Assembly (NCBI GenBank): GCA_937914725.1
Contig: CALDMJ010000184.1
Coordinates: 1 to 7,131, forward strand
Direction: 5' to 3'
DNA from: an uncultured Clostridia bacterium
Lineage (GTDB): Bacteria > Bacillota > Clostridia > Christensenellales > UBA1242
DNA: 7,131 bases
The notes beneath the pieces were generated by a model. That model was not told where the DNA came from and made no database searches. It saw nothing but the letters and a program-made list of their open reading frames with translations. Each line of letters opens with the position of its first letter. Positions within the stretch are counted from its first letter, which is position 1. Made by a program: the position numbers and the translations under genes. Positions 1 through 5,468 of the stretch are shown piece by piece.

Positions 1-1733
1 ATGTGCCAGTGCATTCTACCGCGTACTATAAAATAGGCAACAAAACCGTCAAAAAGTCGTATGATTTGACAATTACAAACCGCCGCGTTTTGACGGGCGC
101 GTGTGCAAATCAAGGTTATGACGGCGACTACTACTATTTTCAGTTGGGTAGTTCTAGCAAAACATTTTCAAAAGGGTCTAGCACTAACTTTAAGATTGAG
201 TACACATTGAGTATTCCCGACAATAGATTGACCGATTTTGATAGTTTTTATTATAACATTTTGCCATTTGATTGGGATGTTAAAATTACAAACGCAAGTT
301 TTGTTGTCAACTTTGAAAAGGCTGTTTCAAAAGAAGAACTAATTGACAAAACACATCTCTATATCGGCAAAGTCGGCTCGACATCAATGGACGAAAGATT
401 AACCTACAATTTTGAGGATTCGCAAATTAGCGGAACAATCAGCAGTTTAAACGCCTTTGAGGGTGTTACAGTTTATACAGAGTTTGAAAAGGGGTATTTC
501 GGCTATAATCAAGCGTCATATTGGTGGCGCGGCGTCATCGCACTTGTCGTGCTTGGACTCATCATTTTGTGGGCGTTTTGGAGTTATAGAAAATCAAAGG
601 TCGAAAGAAATCTCGTGCCAACGGTAGAGTTCAAAGCACCCGACGGCTTGACGCCCGCTGAGTGCGGCTTGATTTTGGACGGCAAAGTCGACAATCGCGA
701 CCTCACGTCAATGATTGTCTACTGGGCAAACAAAGGGTATATCAAAATTGTCGAAAAGGACAAAAAGGTTACGCTTGAAAAACTCAAGGAATTGACTGAG
801 GGAAAACATTATGAAAAAACTGTTTTTAACGGCATTTTCCGCGGGCAAACCGTTGTGGACGTCAAAGATATCGTCAACTTTGGTGAAGTCGCATCAAGGG
901 CAAAATCGCAATTAAAAGTAGATTTGAAGCACACAAACTTTGAAAGCAAGTCAAAAAATTCGAGAAAATTGCTTGCTACATTTGCTGCGCTCATTCCTGC
1001 AGTCGCAACGTTTTTGTTGTGGGCGTTCACTGACAGAAGTTGGGGGCTAATTGTCGCAGCGGCGGAATTGCTAGCAATTTCGGGCGCTTGCACACTATAT
1101 TGTTTTGCTGAGGATAAAAAGTATTTTTATAGTGACGGCAAAACTAAATTCTTTAAAGCGCTTGCAATGCTAGTGCCAGTCGTTGCGTGTGTGCTAGTGT
1201 TTGTGTTCGCATACGAATTTTATGCCGATAGAGTAGTGTTCATATTGTGGGCGCACCTAGCAAGCATCTTGTTTATGATTATGTCCGCAAAAGTTCTTTC
1301 AAGGACGGAAATCAGCGTCGAAAGGCTAGGGAAAATCATCGGCTTGAAAAACTATATAACGTCAGCGGAAAAAGATAGACTCGAAATGCTTGTCAAGGAA
1401 ACGCCTACACTCTTTTACGATATTTTGCCGTACGCGTATGTCCTTAACGTAACGGACGAATACTGCAAAATGTTTGAGAAAATCAAAATTGTTCCGCCTG
1501 CGTGGTTTGAAAGTGACTCGCTCACAAATATGGACTTCTTTACAGGGTTCTATGTCGCAAACGCGCTCAATAGGAGTATGGCGCAAGTCAACGCGGCGGT
1601 TATCTCGCCAATTAATAATGCTGGCTCAATTGCGAAAACAGTCGGCAAGTTCAGCGGCGGCATCGGCGGCGGAACGAAAGGCGGCGGTTTTGGTGGTGGC
1701 GGTCTTGGCGGCGGCGGTGGACGCGGCTGGTAA
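1..1733 (+). CDS. DUF2207 domain-containing membrane protein, 5'-truncated by window edge
   Basis: This is the C-terminal 576 or more residues of a predicted membrane protein of the DUF2207 family, whose function is unknown. The reading frame is open from the first base, so the GTG at 3 is probably not the real start. Residues (numbered from base 3) run in this order: an extracellular beta-rich region to about 170 (the DUF2207 ectodomain); a membrane helix at about 174-196 followed by basic YRKSK; a cytoplasmic part with GLTPAECGLILDG and a winged-helix-like stretch (about 205-275); two hydrophobic pairs at about 323-368 and 386-431; a conserved family block with LFYDILPYAYVLNV near 470; and a glycine-rich tail ending GGGGGRGW. 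The family usually has an N-terminal signal peptide, here presumably off the left edge. Stop is TAA. The family call rests on remembered architecture (ectodomain, helix, LPYA block, Gly-rich end); the biological role cannot be read from the sequence. Confidence 0.85.
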   Translation, partial: VPVHSTAYYKIGNKTVKKSYDLTITNRRVLTGACANQGYDGDYYYFQLGSSSKTFSKGSSTNFKIEYTLSIPDNRLTDFDSFYYNILPFDWDVKITNASFVVNFEKAVSKEELIDKTHLYIGKVGSTSMDERLTYNFEDSQISGTISSLNAFEGVTVYTEFEKGYFGYNQASYWWRGVIALVVLGLIILWAFWSYRKSKVERNLVPTVEFKAPDGLTPAECGLILDGKVDNRDLTSMIVYWANKGYIKIVEKDKKVTLEKLKELTEGKHYEKTVFNGIFRGQTVVDVKDIVNFGEVASRAKSQLKVDLKHTNFESKSKNSRKLLATFAALIPAVATFLLWAFTDRSWGLIVAAAELLAISGACTLYCFAEDKKYFYSDGKTKFFKALAMLVPVVACVLVFVFAYEFYADRVVFILWAHLASILFMIMSAKVLSRTEISVERLGKIIGLKNYITSAEKDRLEMLVKETPTLFYDILPYAYVLNVTDEYCKMFEKIKIVPPAWFESDSLTNMDFFTGFYVANALNRSMAQVNAAVISPINNAGSIAKTVGKFSGGIGGGTKGGGFGGGGLGGGGGRGW

Positions 1734-1749
1734 ACATCAAGTCAAACTC

Positions 1750-1779
1750 AAATGGCTAGCGTTGTCGCGCTAGCCATTT
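1750..1779 (+). terminator. Perfect 12-bp hairpin between the DUF2207 gene and rluB
   Basis: The arms 1750-1761 (AAATGGCTAGCG) and 1768-1779 are exact reverse complements around a 6-nt loop, TTGTCG. It starts 17 nt after the upstream stop and ends 18 nt before the rluB start. Position and stability fit a transcription terminator, but the following bases (ATGTAAAAAGG) lack a T-run beyond the TTT of the arm. It may instead be a weak or bidirectional terminator, a processing site or a stability element. The rluB ribosome binding site at 1787-1791 lies outside the stem and stays accessible. Confidence 0.55.
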
Positions 1780-1797
1780 ATGTAAAAAGGAATTAAT

Positions 1798-2538
1798 ATG
1801 AGAATAAACAAATACATAGCAGCGTGCGGGGTGGCGTCGCGCAGGAAAGCCGACGAACTCGTCGCGCAAGGACGCGTCGCAGTAAACGGCAGCGTTGTGA
1901 CCGAACTCGGCACCGAAGTCAGTGATGGCGATAAAGTAGCAGTCGACGGAAAAATAATTGCGCTGCAAAGTGCGGAACTATATTTTATGCTCAATAAGCC
2001 GCAGGGTTGTGTTACAACCGCTAGCGACGACCGCGACCGCCAAACAGTTTTGGACATATTTAGCGTTTGGTACAAAAATACAAACAAAACTTCAAACGTT
2101 CCGCGCGTTTTCCCCGTCGGGCGCTTAGACTACAATACGCAAGGGCTGCTCATTTTGACAACCGACGGCGATTTGGCAAACCTTTTGATGCACCCGAAAA
2201 ATCATATCGAAAAAACATACATTGCAAAGGTTCGCCCGCATTTGACGAGTGAGGACATCGCAAGACTTGAGGGTGGAGTCGTCATCGACAATGAAAAAAC
2301 ACTGCCCGCGACAGTGAAAGTTTTGAAAACTGTGGGCAACAAGCAAAATGTTCAAATCACGATTTGTCAAGGGCGCAACAGGCAAGTGCGAAAGATGTTT
2401 GAAGCAGTCGGCAAAGTTGTCGAAAAGCTAGAGCGCACCCGCGTTGGCGCGCTCGAACTCGGTAACCTGCCACGCGGGCAAATACGCCCACTGACCGAGA
2501 AAGAAATCACATATTTGAAAAATGCTAATTCAAAGTAA
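1798..2538 (+). CDS. rluB: 23S rRNA pseudouridine synthase, RsuA/RluB/E/F family
   Basis: This complete 246-residue enzyme converts a uridine in rRNA to pseudouridine. Members like this in Gram-positive bacteria are usually annotated RluB and act on 23S rRNA around helix 89-90 during 50S assembly. Residues 2-60 form an S4 RNA-binding domain (RINKYIAACGVASRRKADEL, then VNG and DGDKVAVDG). The family signature GRLDYNTQGLLILTTDG has the catalytic Asp at residue 111. It is followed by the usual LLMHP and EKTYIAKV blocks and the C-terminal QGRNRQVRKMFEAVG and RIRPL-like (GQIRPLTEKE) motifs. Length is normal. The ATG at 1798 is preceded by AAGGA (1787-1791) at a 6-nt gap, and the S4 domain begins directly at this start. 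No key residue is missing. Family is certain; the exact target uridine, and RluB versus RsuA or RluE/F, is inferred from the overall sequence. Confidence 0.95.
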   Translation: MRINKYIAACGVASRRKADELVAQGRVAVNGSVVTELGTEVSDGDKVAVDGKIIALQSAELYFMLNKPQGCVTTASDDRDRQTVLDIFSVWYKNTNKTSNVPRVFPVGRLDYNTQGLLILTTDGDLANLLMHPKNHIEKTYIAKVRPHLTSEDIARLEGGVVIDNEKTLPATVKVLKTVGNKQNVQITICQGRNRQVRKMFEAVGKVVEKLERTRVGALELGNLPRGQIRPLTEKEITYLKNANSK

Positions 2539-2556
2539 GATAATTACAGCACTTTC

Positions 2557-2659
2557 TCATTTGACCGAAAAAGTAACTTACTGAGTAAGTAGAGGGGAAC
2601 TCTCCCTCTGTCATTTCGACCGAAGGCGTAGCCGAAGCGGAGAAATCTCCCGGAAGGGA
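2557..2659 (+). repeat. Probable dispersed extragenic repeat with small hairpins
   Basis: This lies just after rluB. Bases 2611-2655 carry TCATTTCGACCGAAG, then GGCGTAGCC, then GAAGCGGAGAAATCTCCC. This word pattern is one I remember as a common intergenic repeat in Bacillota and Bacteroidota genomes; I cannot check it here. A near copy of its left end, TCATTTGACCGAA, sits at 2557-2569, one base shorter. Between the two are a perfect stem ACTTAC-TGA-GTAAGT (2576-2590) and AGAGGG/CCCTCT (2591-2596 with 2604-2609); another stem, TCCC-GGAA-GGGA, is at 2648-2659. None is followed by a T-run, so these are not obvious intrinsic terminators, although they may end or stabilise the rluB transcript. No coding signal is seen. 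Confidence 0.5.
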
Positions 2660-2705
2660 TGTTAAATTTGCGAATTTTCAAACATTTTTGGAAAAGTGAC
2701 GCAAA

Positions 2706-2738
2706 ACATTTGCATTTGCTCTGCAAAAAATGTATAAT
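2706..2738 (+). promoter_or_regulatory. Sigma-A-type promoter overlapping a palindrome, upstream of the surface-protein gene
   Basis: A perfect -10 box TATAAT (2733-2738) lies 17 nt after a weak -35 TTGCAT (2710-2715). An inverted repeat overlaps both elements: ACATTTGCA (2706-2714) faces TGCAAAAAATGT (2722-2733), with an exact TTTGCA/TGCAAA core separated by 7 nt. A second copy of the core words, GCAAA-ACA-TTTGC, is at 2701-2713. This is the expected place for a repressor operator, so control of the fibre-like gene by a DNA-binding regulator is plausible. The regulator is unknown. The predicted transcript start is near 2745, giving a leader of about 105 nt. Confidence 0.65.
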
Positions 2739-2744
2739 AAAGTA

Positions 2745-2851
2745 ACGTTTAAGCATTTATCGGGGGGTAAAATGTTTGGGGGTCATTTAATATCAATTAA
2801 ACTGTATTATTTTAGAAAAATAACACAAACTAATGAAAAATGAGGTGAGTT
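2745..2851 (+). promoter_or_regulatory. G-rich 5' leader of the surface-protein gene, with a possible 23-codon leader ORF
   Basis: The inferred untranslated leader has two G-runs, GGGGGG (2762-2767) and GGGGG (2778-2782). It also has a small hairpin in which AAATG (2770-2774) can pair with CATTT (2784-2788). An ATG at 2772, 4 nt after the first G-run, opens a 23-codon frame starting MFGGHLISIKLYYF and ending TGA at 2841-2843. That stop overlaps the GAGGTGA ribosome binding site (2842-2848) of the next gene, which would allow translational coupling. The G-run is a poor Shine-Dalgarno and the peptide has no recognisable family, so translation is speculative. No known riboswitch fold was recognised. 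Confidence 0.3.
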
Positions 2852-3817
2852 ATGCAAAAGAACGTGGGAAAGAATACTAAAAAACTGTATTTTACAACAG
2901 CGATTATTTCTTTCGTACTTGTGCTTGCAATTTCTTTGACATTGATTTTTACGCTCGGCGCCCGTTCGTCTGGCGGTAGTGGCAATGGTAACAACTCAGG
3001 CACAATCGGCAGCGTGTCAACGAAAGTCTACAACAATACAACTGAGTTGGACAGTGGCGGATTACCTAGTGTTTCTACAGAAAATTCATATAATGTAAAT
3101 GTAAAAAACACTAGTGATATAGGTGTTTATTTGCGTGCTAGAGTTATTGTTATTGGAACGACAAATCCTATGATAAAGTTCGGTACAAACTGGACTTATG
3201 CTGCTGATAACTACCTATATTACAACTATAAAGTTGCATCTGGTCAGTATGCTGGCGGGACAACTTCAGCACCTACAGAAGCAACAGAGGACACGCTTTT
3301 TAAAGGGTTTGATACTACTGCTACGACTACAAACTTGACAGTGCACTTTGTTGTTGAAGCATTGCAAGAAGAAGCGGCGGTGCCTAAGGTTGATGTAAGC
3401 GTGGATAATACAAAATATGTTGAAAATAGTGATGTAAAAGACTCTTCCGCAACTACGGGACTCGGAGAGGCAAGCTGTACACTTATCCAAAATGGGTTGC
3501 TAAAGTATACAATACCAGTAGCTGAAATTGCTTCAGACACAAATAAGAAAGCGACAAGCAAATTTGTGATTGTGAACAACGGCAAACAAGACCTTGATGT
3601 GAAATTTAGAATTGCATCAAGCGAATGGATGGTTGAAAGCGTTACAGTTGGAGATGATGCTACAAGGCAAGTAGAGTGGTTCCCAAATGCTGGGTACTAT
3701 CAATTGGTTGATAAGCTCGCAATCGGTGCAACTGCTACATTCACACTCGGCGACGCCAATAAAAATAATAACATCAAGGCAACTGCTACAACGATAGAAC
3801 TTACTTTGCAAGACTAA
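2852..3817 (+). CDS. Membrane-anchored or exported TasA/camelysin-like modular surface protein (first part of a split gene)
   Basis: This 321-residue protein is exported and probably builds or decorates a surface fibre. Residues 1-11 are basic (KNTKK), 14-36 form one hydrophobic segment ending FTLGA, and 38-54 are a Gly/Ser/Asn linker. Signal peptidase cleavage after A37 is possible, but without it the segment would be an anchor. Module A (about 55-176) has the pattern of SipW-dependent TasA/CalY-type proteins: VNVKNTSDIGVYLRARV, then W, then DNYLYYNYKVASG, then TLFKGF, and closing strand LTVHFVVEALQ. Module B (about 180-321) repeats it more loosely (FVIVNNGKQDLDVKFRIASS, GYYQLVDKLAIGATATF, closing IELTLQD). 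GAGGTGA at 2842-2848 supports the ATG at 2852. No LPXTG motif is present. The frame stays open beyond TAA 3815-3817 into the next ORF, so this may be a truncated gene. The family call is by pattern, not a search. Confidence 0.8.
   Translation: MQKNVGKNTKKLYFTTAIISFVLVLAISLTLIFTLGARSSGGSGNGNNSGTIGSVSTKVYNNTTELDSGGLPSVSTENSYNVNVKNTSDIGVYLRARVIVIGTTNPMIKFGTNWTYAADNYLYYNYKVASGQYAGGTTSAPTEATEDTLFKGFDTTATTTNLTVHFVVEALQEEAAVPKVDVSVDNTKYVENSDVKDSSATTGLGEASCTLIQNGLLKYTIPVAEIASDTNKKATSKFVIVNNGKQDLDVKFRIASSEWMVESVTVGDDATRQVEWFPNAGYYQLVDKLAIGATATFTLGDANKNNNIKATATTIELTLQD
3815..3817 (+). other. Single in-frame TAA separating two halves of one modular reading frame
   Basis: The upstream frame ends LQD then TAA, and the same phase continues without a stop for 445 codons to the TGA at 5153-5155. 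The TAA falls in a linker between modules, one substitution away from CAA, GAA, AAA, TTA, TCA or TAC/TAT. TAA is also the stop of the DUF2207 and rluB genes here, so wholesale recoding of TAA is unlikely. The following base is A, which does not match known readthrough contexts (UGA-C, UAG-CARYYA). Confidence 0.8.
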
Positions 3818-3844
3818 ATTGTTGCAACTGACATATATAGTTTA

Positions 3845-5155
3845 GTGAATAAAACAACATTGCAAAATGTTGGGTCAAAAGTGACTGGCAAAATCGGCAC
3901 TTATACAGTTTCTGGTTCGGACTTAGCAAATCTTGCAGTATATTCTTACAATAACATAAATAAATTTGTATATGTAAAAACTTCTGGTGGGACATATACG
4001 TACAATGGTTCGTGGGGTAACTTTGAAGGTGAAAGCACAGGAGTTTCGGGTGCGGTTATTGCTCCAAAATCTTGTAGTGAAAACTTATTTGCGACCTACT
4101 CAACTGGTGGCACATATACAATCACTATTCAAACTGCGCAGACAATTGACAACCCAACAATTGATGTGGTTTATGTTTCAAGTGGGTTGAATGGTTCAAG
4201 CAATAATTATCAAGCATACAACGATAGTGGTAACAGTGCAGTTGCAATTAATAAAGAAAATGTGGGCTCATATATGTATGCTACCGAAAGCAATAAGAGC
4301 ACGATAGTGTCGACGTGGAATAAACTCGCAATCAAGTCAAACGACTCAAGTGATATGCTTGTTAGAGTTTCATTGTCATTTGCTTGGGGAACATACTCAG
4401 GTGGAACTTGGACTCCAAATACTGACGCATTAGGGTTCTCGCCAAGTGACTACTATGGGAATGGATTCAGTTTTAATAGCGAAGACCAGTCATTGACCTA
4501 TAACTATAATTTGCAAAAAGGGTATTGCACATCGGCATTGTTTGAGAATTTAACTTTGCCAGATGATGTGTTAAGTAAAATTACGGGAACGACTGCCCTC
4601 AAACTTTCGGTTATGGTTGAGGCAATCTATGCAGTCGGCTCACAACTCGACATTTTAAAATTAGATACAGTTCCAACGACAAGTAAGTCCTATTATACTT
4701 CTGATGATATTGGCAGCTATACGTCAATGACAAAAACATCAGGGATGATTTACGGAGATGTTTCGTCATCGGCTAATGCAACGACATTTGTAAATGGTTT
4801 GAAAAACTATGTTGTATACGTTACAAACAACTTCCCAGTAGGTGTTAGAGTTGCAGTTGCATTGCAATGGGGCACTTATTCAAAAGGAGTTTGGACGGCA
4901 GCAACCACTGATGCTGGAGCAAATTCGACTGTTAACCTTGGAGAATATTTGACATCTAATTGGGAATTTGATACAAGTTTAGGTGGCTATAACTATAAGT
5001 GTTCAATTCCAGGGAAATGTGCAACAGCGCCAATCTTTGCCTCAGATTTAGCGGCGCTCGCTACTGCAATTAGTAATGAATATACTTCGCGTAGTGATAC
5101 AACCAACAAATATGTAAGAGTAGTCATAATGGCTGAAACGACTCACAAAGTTTGA
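3845..5155 (+). CDS. TasA/camelysin-like repeat protein, probable continuation of the preceding gene after an in-frame TAA
   Basis: This open frame encodes 436 residues from the GTG at 3845, but that start is doubtful. No Shine-Dalgarno precedes it and the N-terminus has no signal peptide. The frame is open back to 3818, directly after the TAA of the upstream gene and in the same phase (IVATDIYSL then the GTG). The content is three more beta-rich modules. A degenerate one lies at about 30-125 (GTYTYNGSW). Two clear ones are centred on FAWGTYSGGTW (W188) and LQWGTYSKGVW (W349), each followed by a Tyr-rich strand, a G-x-C pair region and a closing strand (LSVMVEAIYA; VRVVIMAETTH). These match module A of the upstream protein in order of elements. 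There is no C-terminal anchor or sorting motif. The best reading is the distal half of one 766-residue fibre protein: a pseudogene fragment if the TAA is real and untranslated, or a separate protein if an unseen start is used. Confidence 0.7.
   Translation: MNKTTLQNVGSKVTGKIGTYTVSGSDLANLAVYSYNNINKFVYVKTSGGTYTYNGSWGNFEGESTGVSGAVIAPKSCSENLFATYSTGGTYTITIQTAQTIDNPTIDVVYVSSGLNGSSNNYQAYNDSGNSAVAINKENVGSYMYATESNKSTIVSTWNKLAIKSNDSSDMLVRVSLSFAWGTYSGGTWTPNTDALGFSPSDYYGNGFSFNSEDQSLTYNYNLQKGYCTSALFENLTLPDDVLSKITGTTALKLSVMVEAIYAVGSQLDILKLDTVPTTSKSYYTSDDIGSYTSMTKTSGMIYGDVSSSANATTFVNGLKNYVVYVTNNFPVGVRVAVALQWGTYSKGVWTAATTDAGANSTVNLGEYLTSNWEFDTSLGGYNYKCSIPGKCATAPIFASDLAALATAISNEYTSRSDTTNKYVRVVIMAETTHKV
4241..5152 (+). 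repeat. Tandem duplicated protein modules of about 160 codons
   Basis: Two consecutive segments, about 4241-4720 and 4721-5152, encode homologous modules. The aligned landmarks are 161 codons apart: AWGTYSGGTW (from 4382) and QWGTYSKGVW (from 4865). Upstream of each lies a segment of equal length with a shared layout (xNxxxxxxVRVxxxxxWGTYS), including SSDMLVRVSLSF against FPVGVRVAVALQ. Downstream each has a Tyr-rich strand (LTYNYNLQKGYC against YNYKCSIPGKC) and a closing V/I-E-A strand. DNA identity is modest, so the duplication is old. Boundaries are approximate. Confidence 0.7.
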
Positions 5156-5199
5156 TTGGATAGCCTTTAGTGAATGAAATTTACACAATATAAAAACGC

Positions 5200-5232
5200 A
5201 AAAGCGACAAGGAACTCCCTCGCCGCTTTTTT
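5200..5232 (+). terminator. Rho-independent terminator after the surface-protein region
   Basis: AAAAGCG (5200-5206) pairs with CGCTTTT (5224-5230). The stem continues with two mismatches into C5208-G5222 and AGG/CCT (5210-5212 with 5218-5220) around a 5-nt loop, AACTC. Six T follow the GC-rich stem (5227-5232). It begins 45 nt after the TGA at 5153-5155 and separates the surface-protein unit from the M6 protease gene. Because it lies after the second half and none lies between the halves, both are probably on one transcript. Confidence 0.85.
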
Positions 5233-5262
5233 CTTAACTATAGTTTCTCTCCTCTGCATTTT

Positions 5263-5290
5263 ATATTTGCGCTAGTCTGCATATTTGCGC
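5263..5290. repeat. Short direct repeat in the protease upstream region
   Basis: ATATTTGCGC occurs exactly at 5263-5272 and again at 5281-5290, 18 bp apart centre to centre. Each copy is preceded by TCTGCA or TCTGC (5253-5258 and 5276-5280). The copies lie between the terminator and the tandem promoters of the protease gene. The spacing could suit binding of a regulator to both copies, but a 10-bp repeat in AT-rich DNA may also be chance. Confidence 0.3.
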
Positions 5291-5315
5291 GCTTGCTTAT
5301 AAATAGTTTAAACCT

Positions 5316-5343
5316 TTGAGTGCGCCAGCATATCCGCTATAAT
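5316..5343 (+). promoter_or_regulatory. Distal candidate promoter P1 of the M6 protease gene
   Basis: TTGAGT (5316-5321) and a perfect TATAAT (5338-5343) are separated by 16 nt, a normal spacing for sigma-A-type promoters. It lies about 125 nt before the GTG start and well after the terminator at 5200-5232. Transcription from here would give a long AT-rich leader that includes P2. Confidence 0.5.
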
Positions 5344-5369
5344 GGACACAAAAATGTGGGCTTATTTGC

Positions 5370-5403
5370 TTGCTTTGAAATCAAAATTGATATATAATAT
5401 AAA
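5370..5403 (+). promoter_or_regulatory. Proximal overlapping candidate promoters P2 of the M6 protease gene
   Basis: Two staggered sigma-A-type pairs overlap here, each with 17-nt spacing: TTGCTT (5370-5375) with TATAAT (5393-5398), and TTGAAA (5375-5380) with TATAAA (5398-5403). Either would start transcription about 55-65 nt before the gene. The surrounding DNA is very AT-rich (alternating TA to about 5420), which can create chance -10 boxes, so only one need be real. With P1 these account for most of the 313-bp gene-free stretch 5156-5468; nothing else was recognised in it. Confidence 0.55.
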
Positions 5404-5468
5404 TAATATATTACATTATTACAAATACTATGTCTTGAATAATCTTTTTGTACGCGGGAGAAAAAATC

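Noticed and set aside
809..1093. Antisense ORF inside the DUF2207 gene
   Set aside because: It is a shadow of a clearly coding + strand frame, with no ribosome binding site or recognisable family.
1756..2087. Antisense ORFs across the rluB start region
   Set aside because: They overlap the S4 domain and catalytic region of a certain gene; their sequences have no family character.
2544..2756. Minus-strand 70-residue ORF in the intergenic region after rluB
   Set aside because: It runs through the probable dispersed repeat and the promoter palindrome; no start context or protein-like features.
2762..2782. G-quadruplex formed by the leader G-runs
   Set aside because: Only two G-runs are present; an intramolecular quadruplex of this kind needs four.
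2852..2966. Type IV prepilin-like N-terminus on the first surface protein
   Set aside because: The hydrophobic segment lacks the G|F-x-x-x-E prepilin cleavage motif; it resembles an ordinary signal or anchor.
3815..3817. TAA reassigned as a sense codon, or strong programmed readthrough
   Set aside because: TAA ends the DUF2207 and rluB genes in the same window, and the context lacks known readthrough signals. Mutation or sequence error is simpler.
3845..3847. GTG at 3845 as a genuine independent start for the second surface ORF
   Set aside because: No Shine-Dalgarno-like sequence lies in the 25 bases before it, no signal peptide follows, and the frame is open back to the preceding stop. It is kept only as the nominal ORF start.
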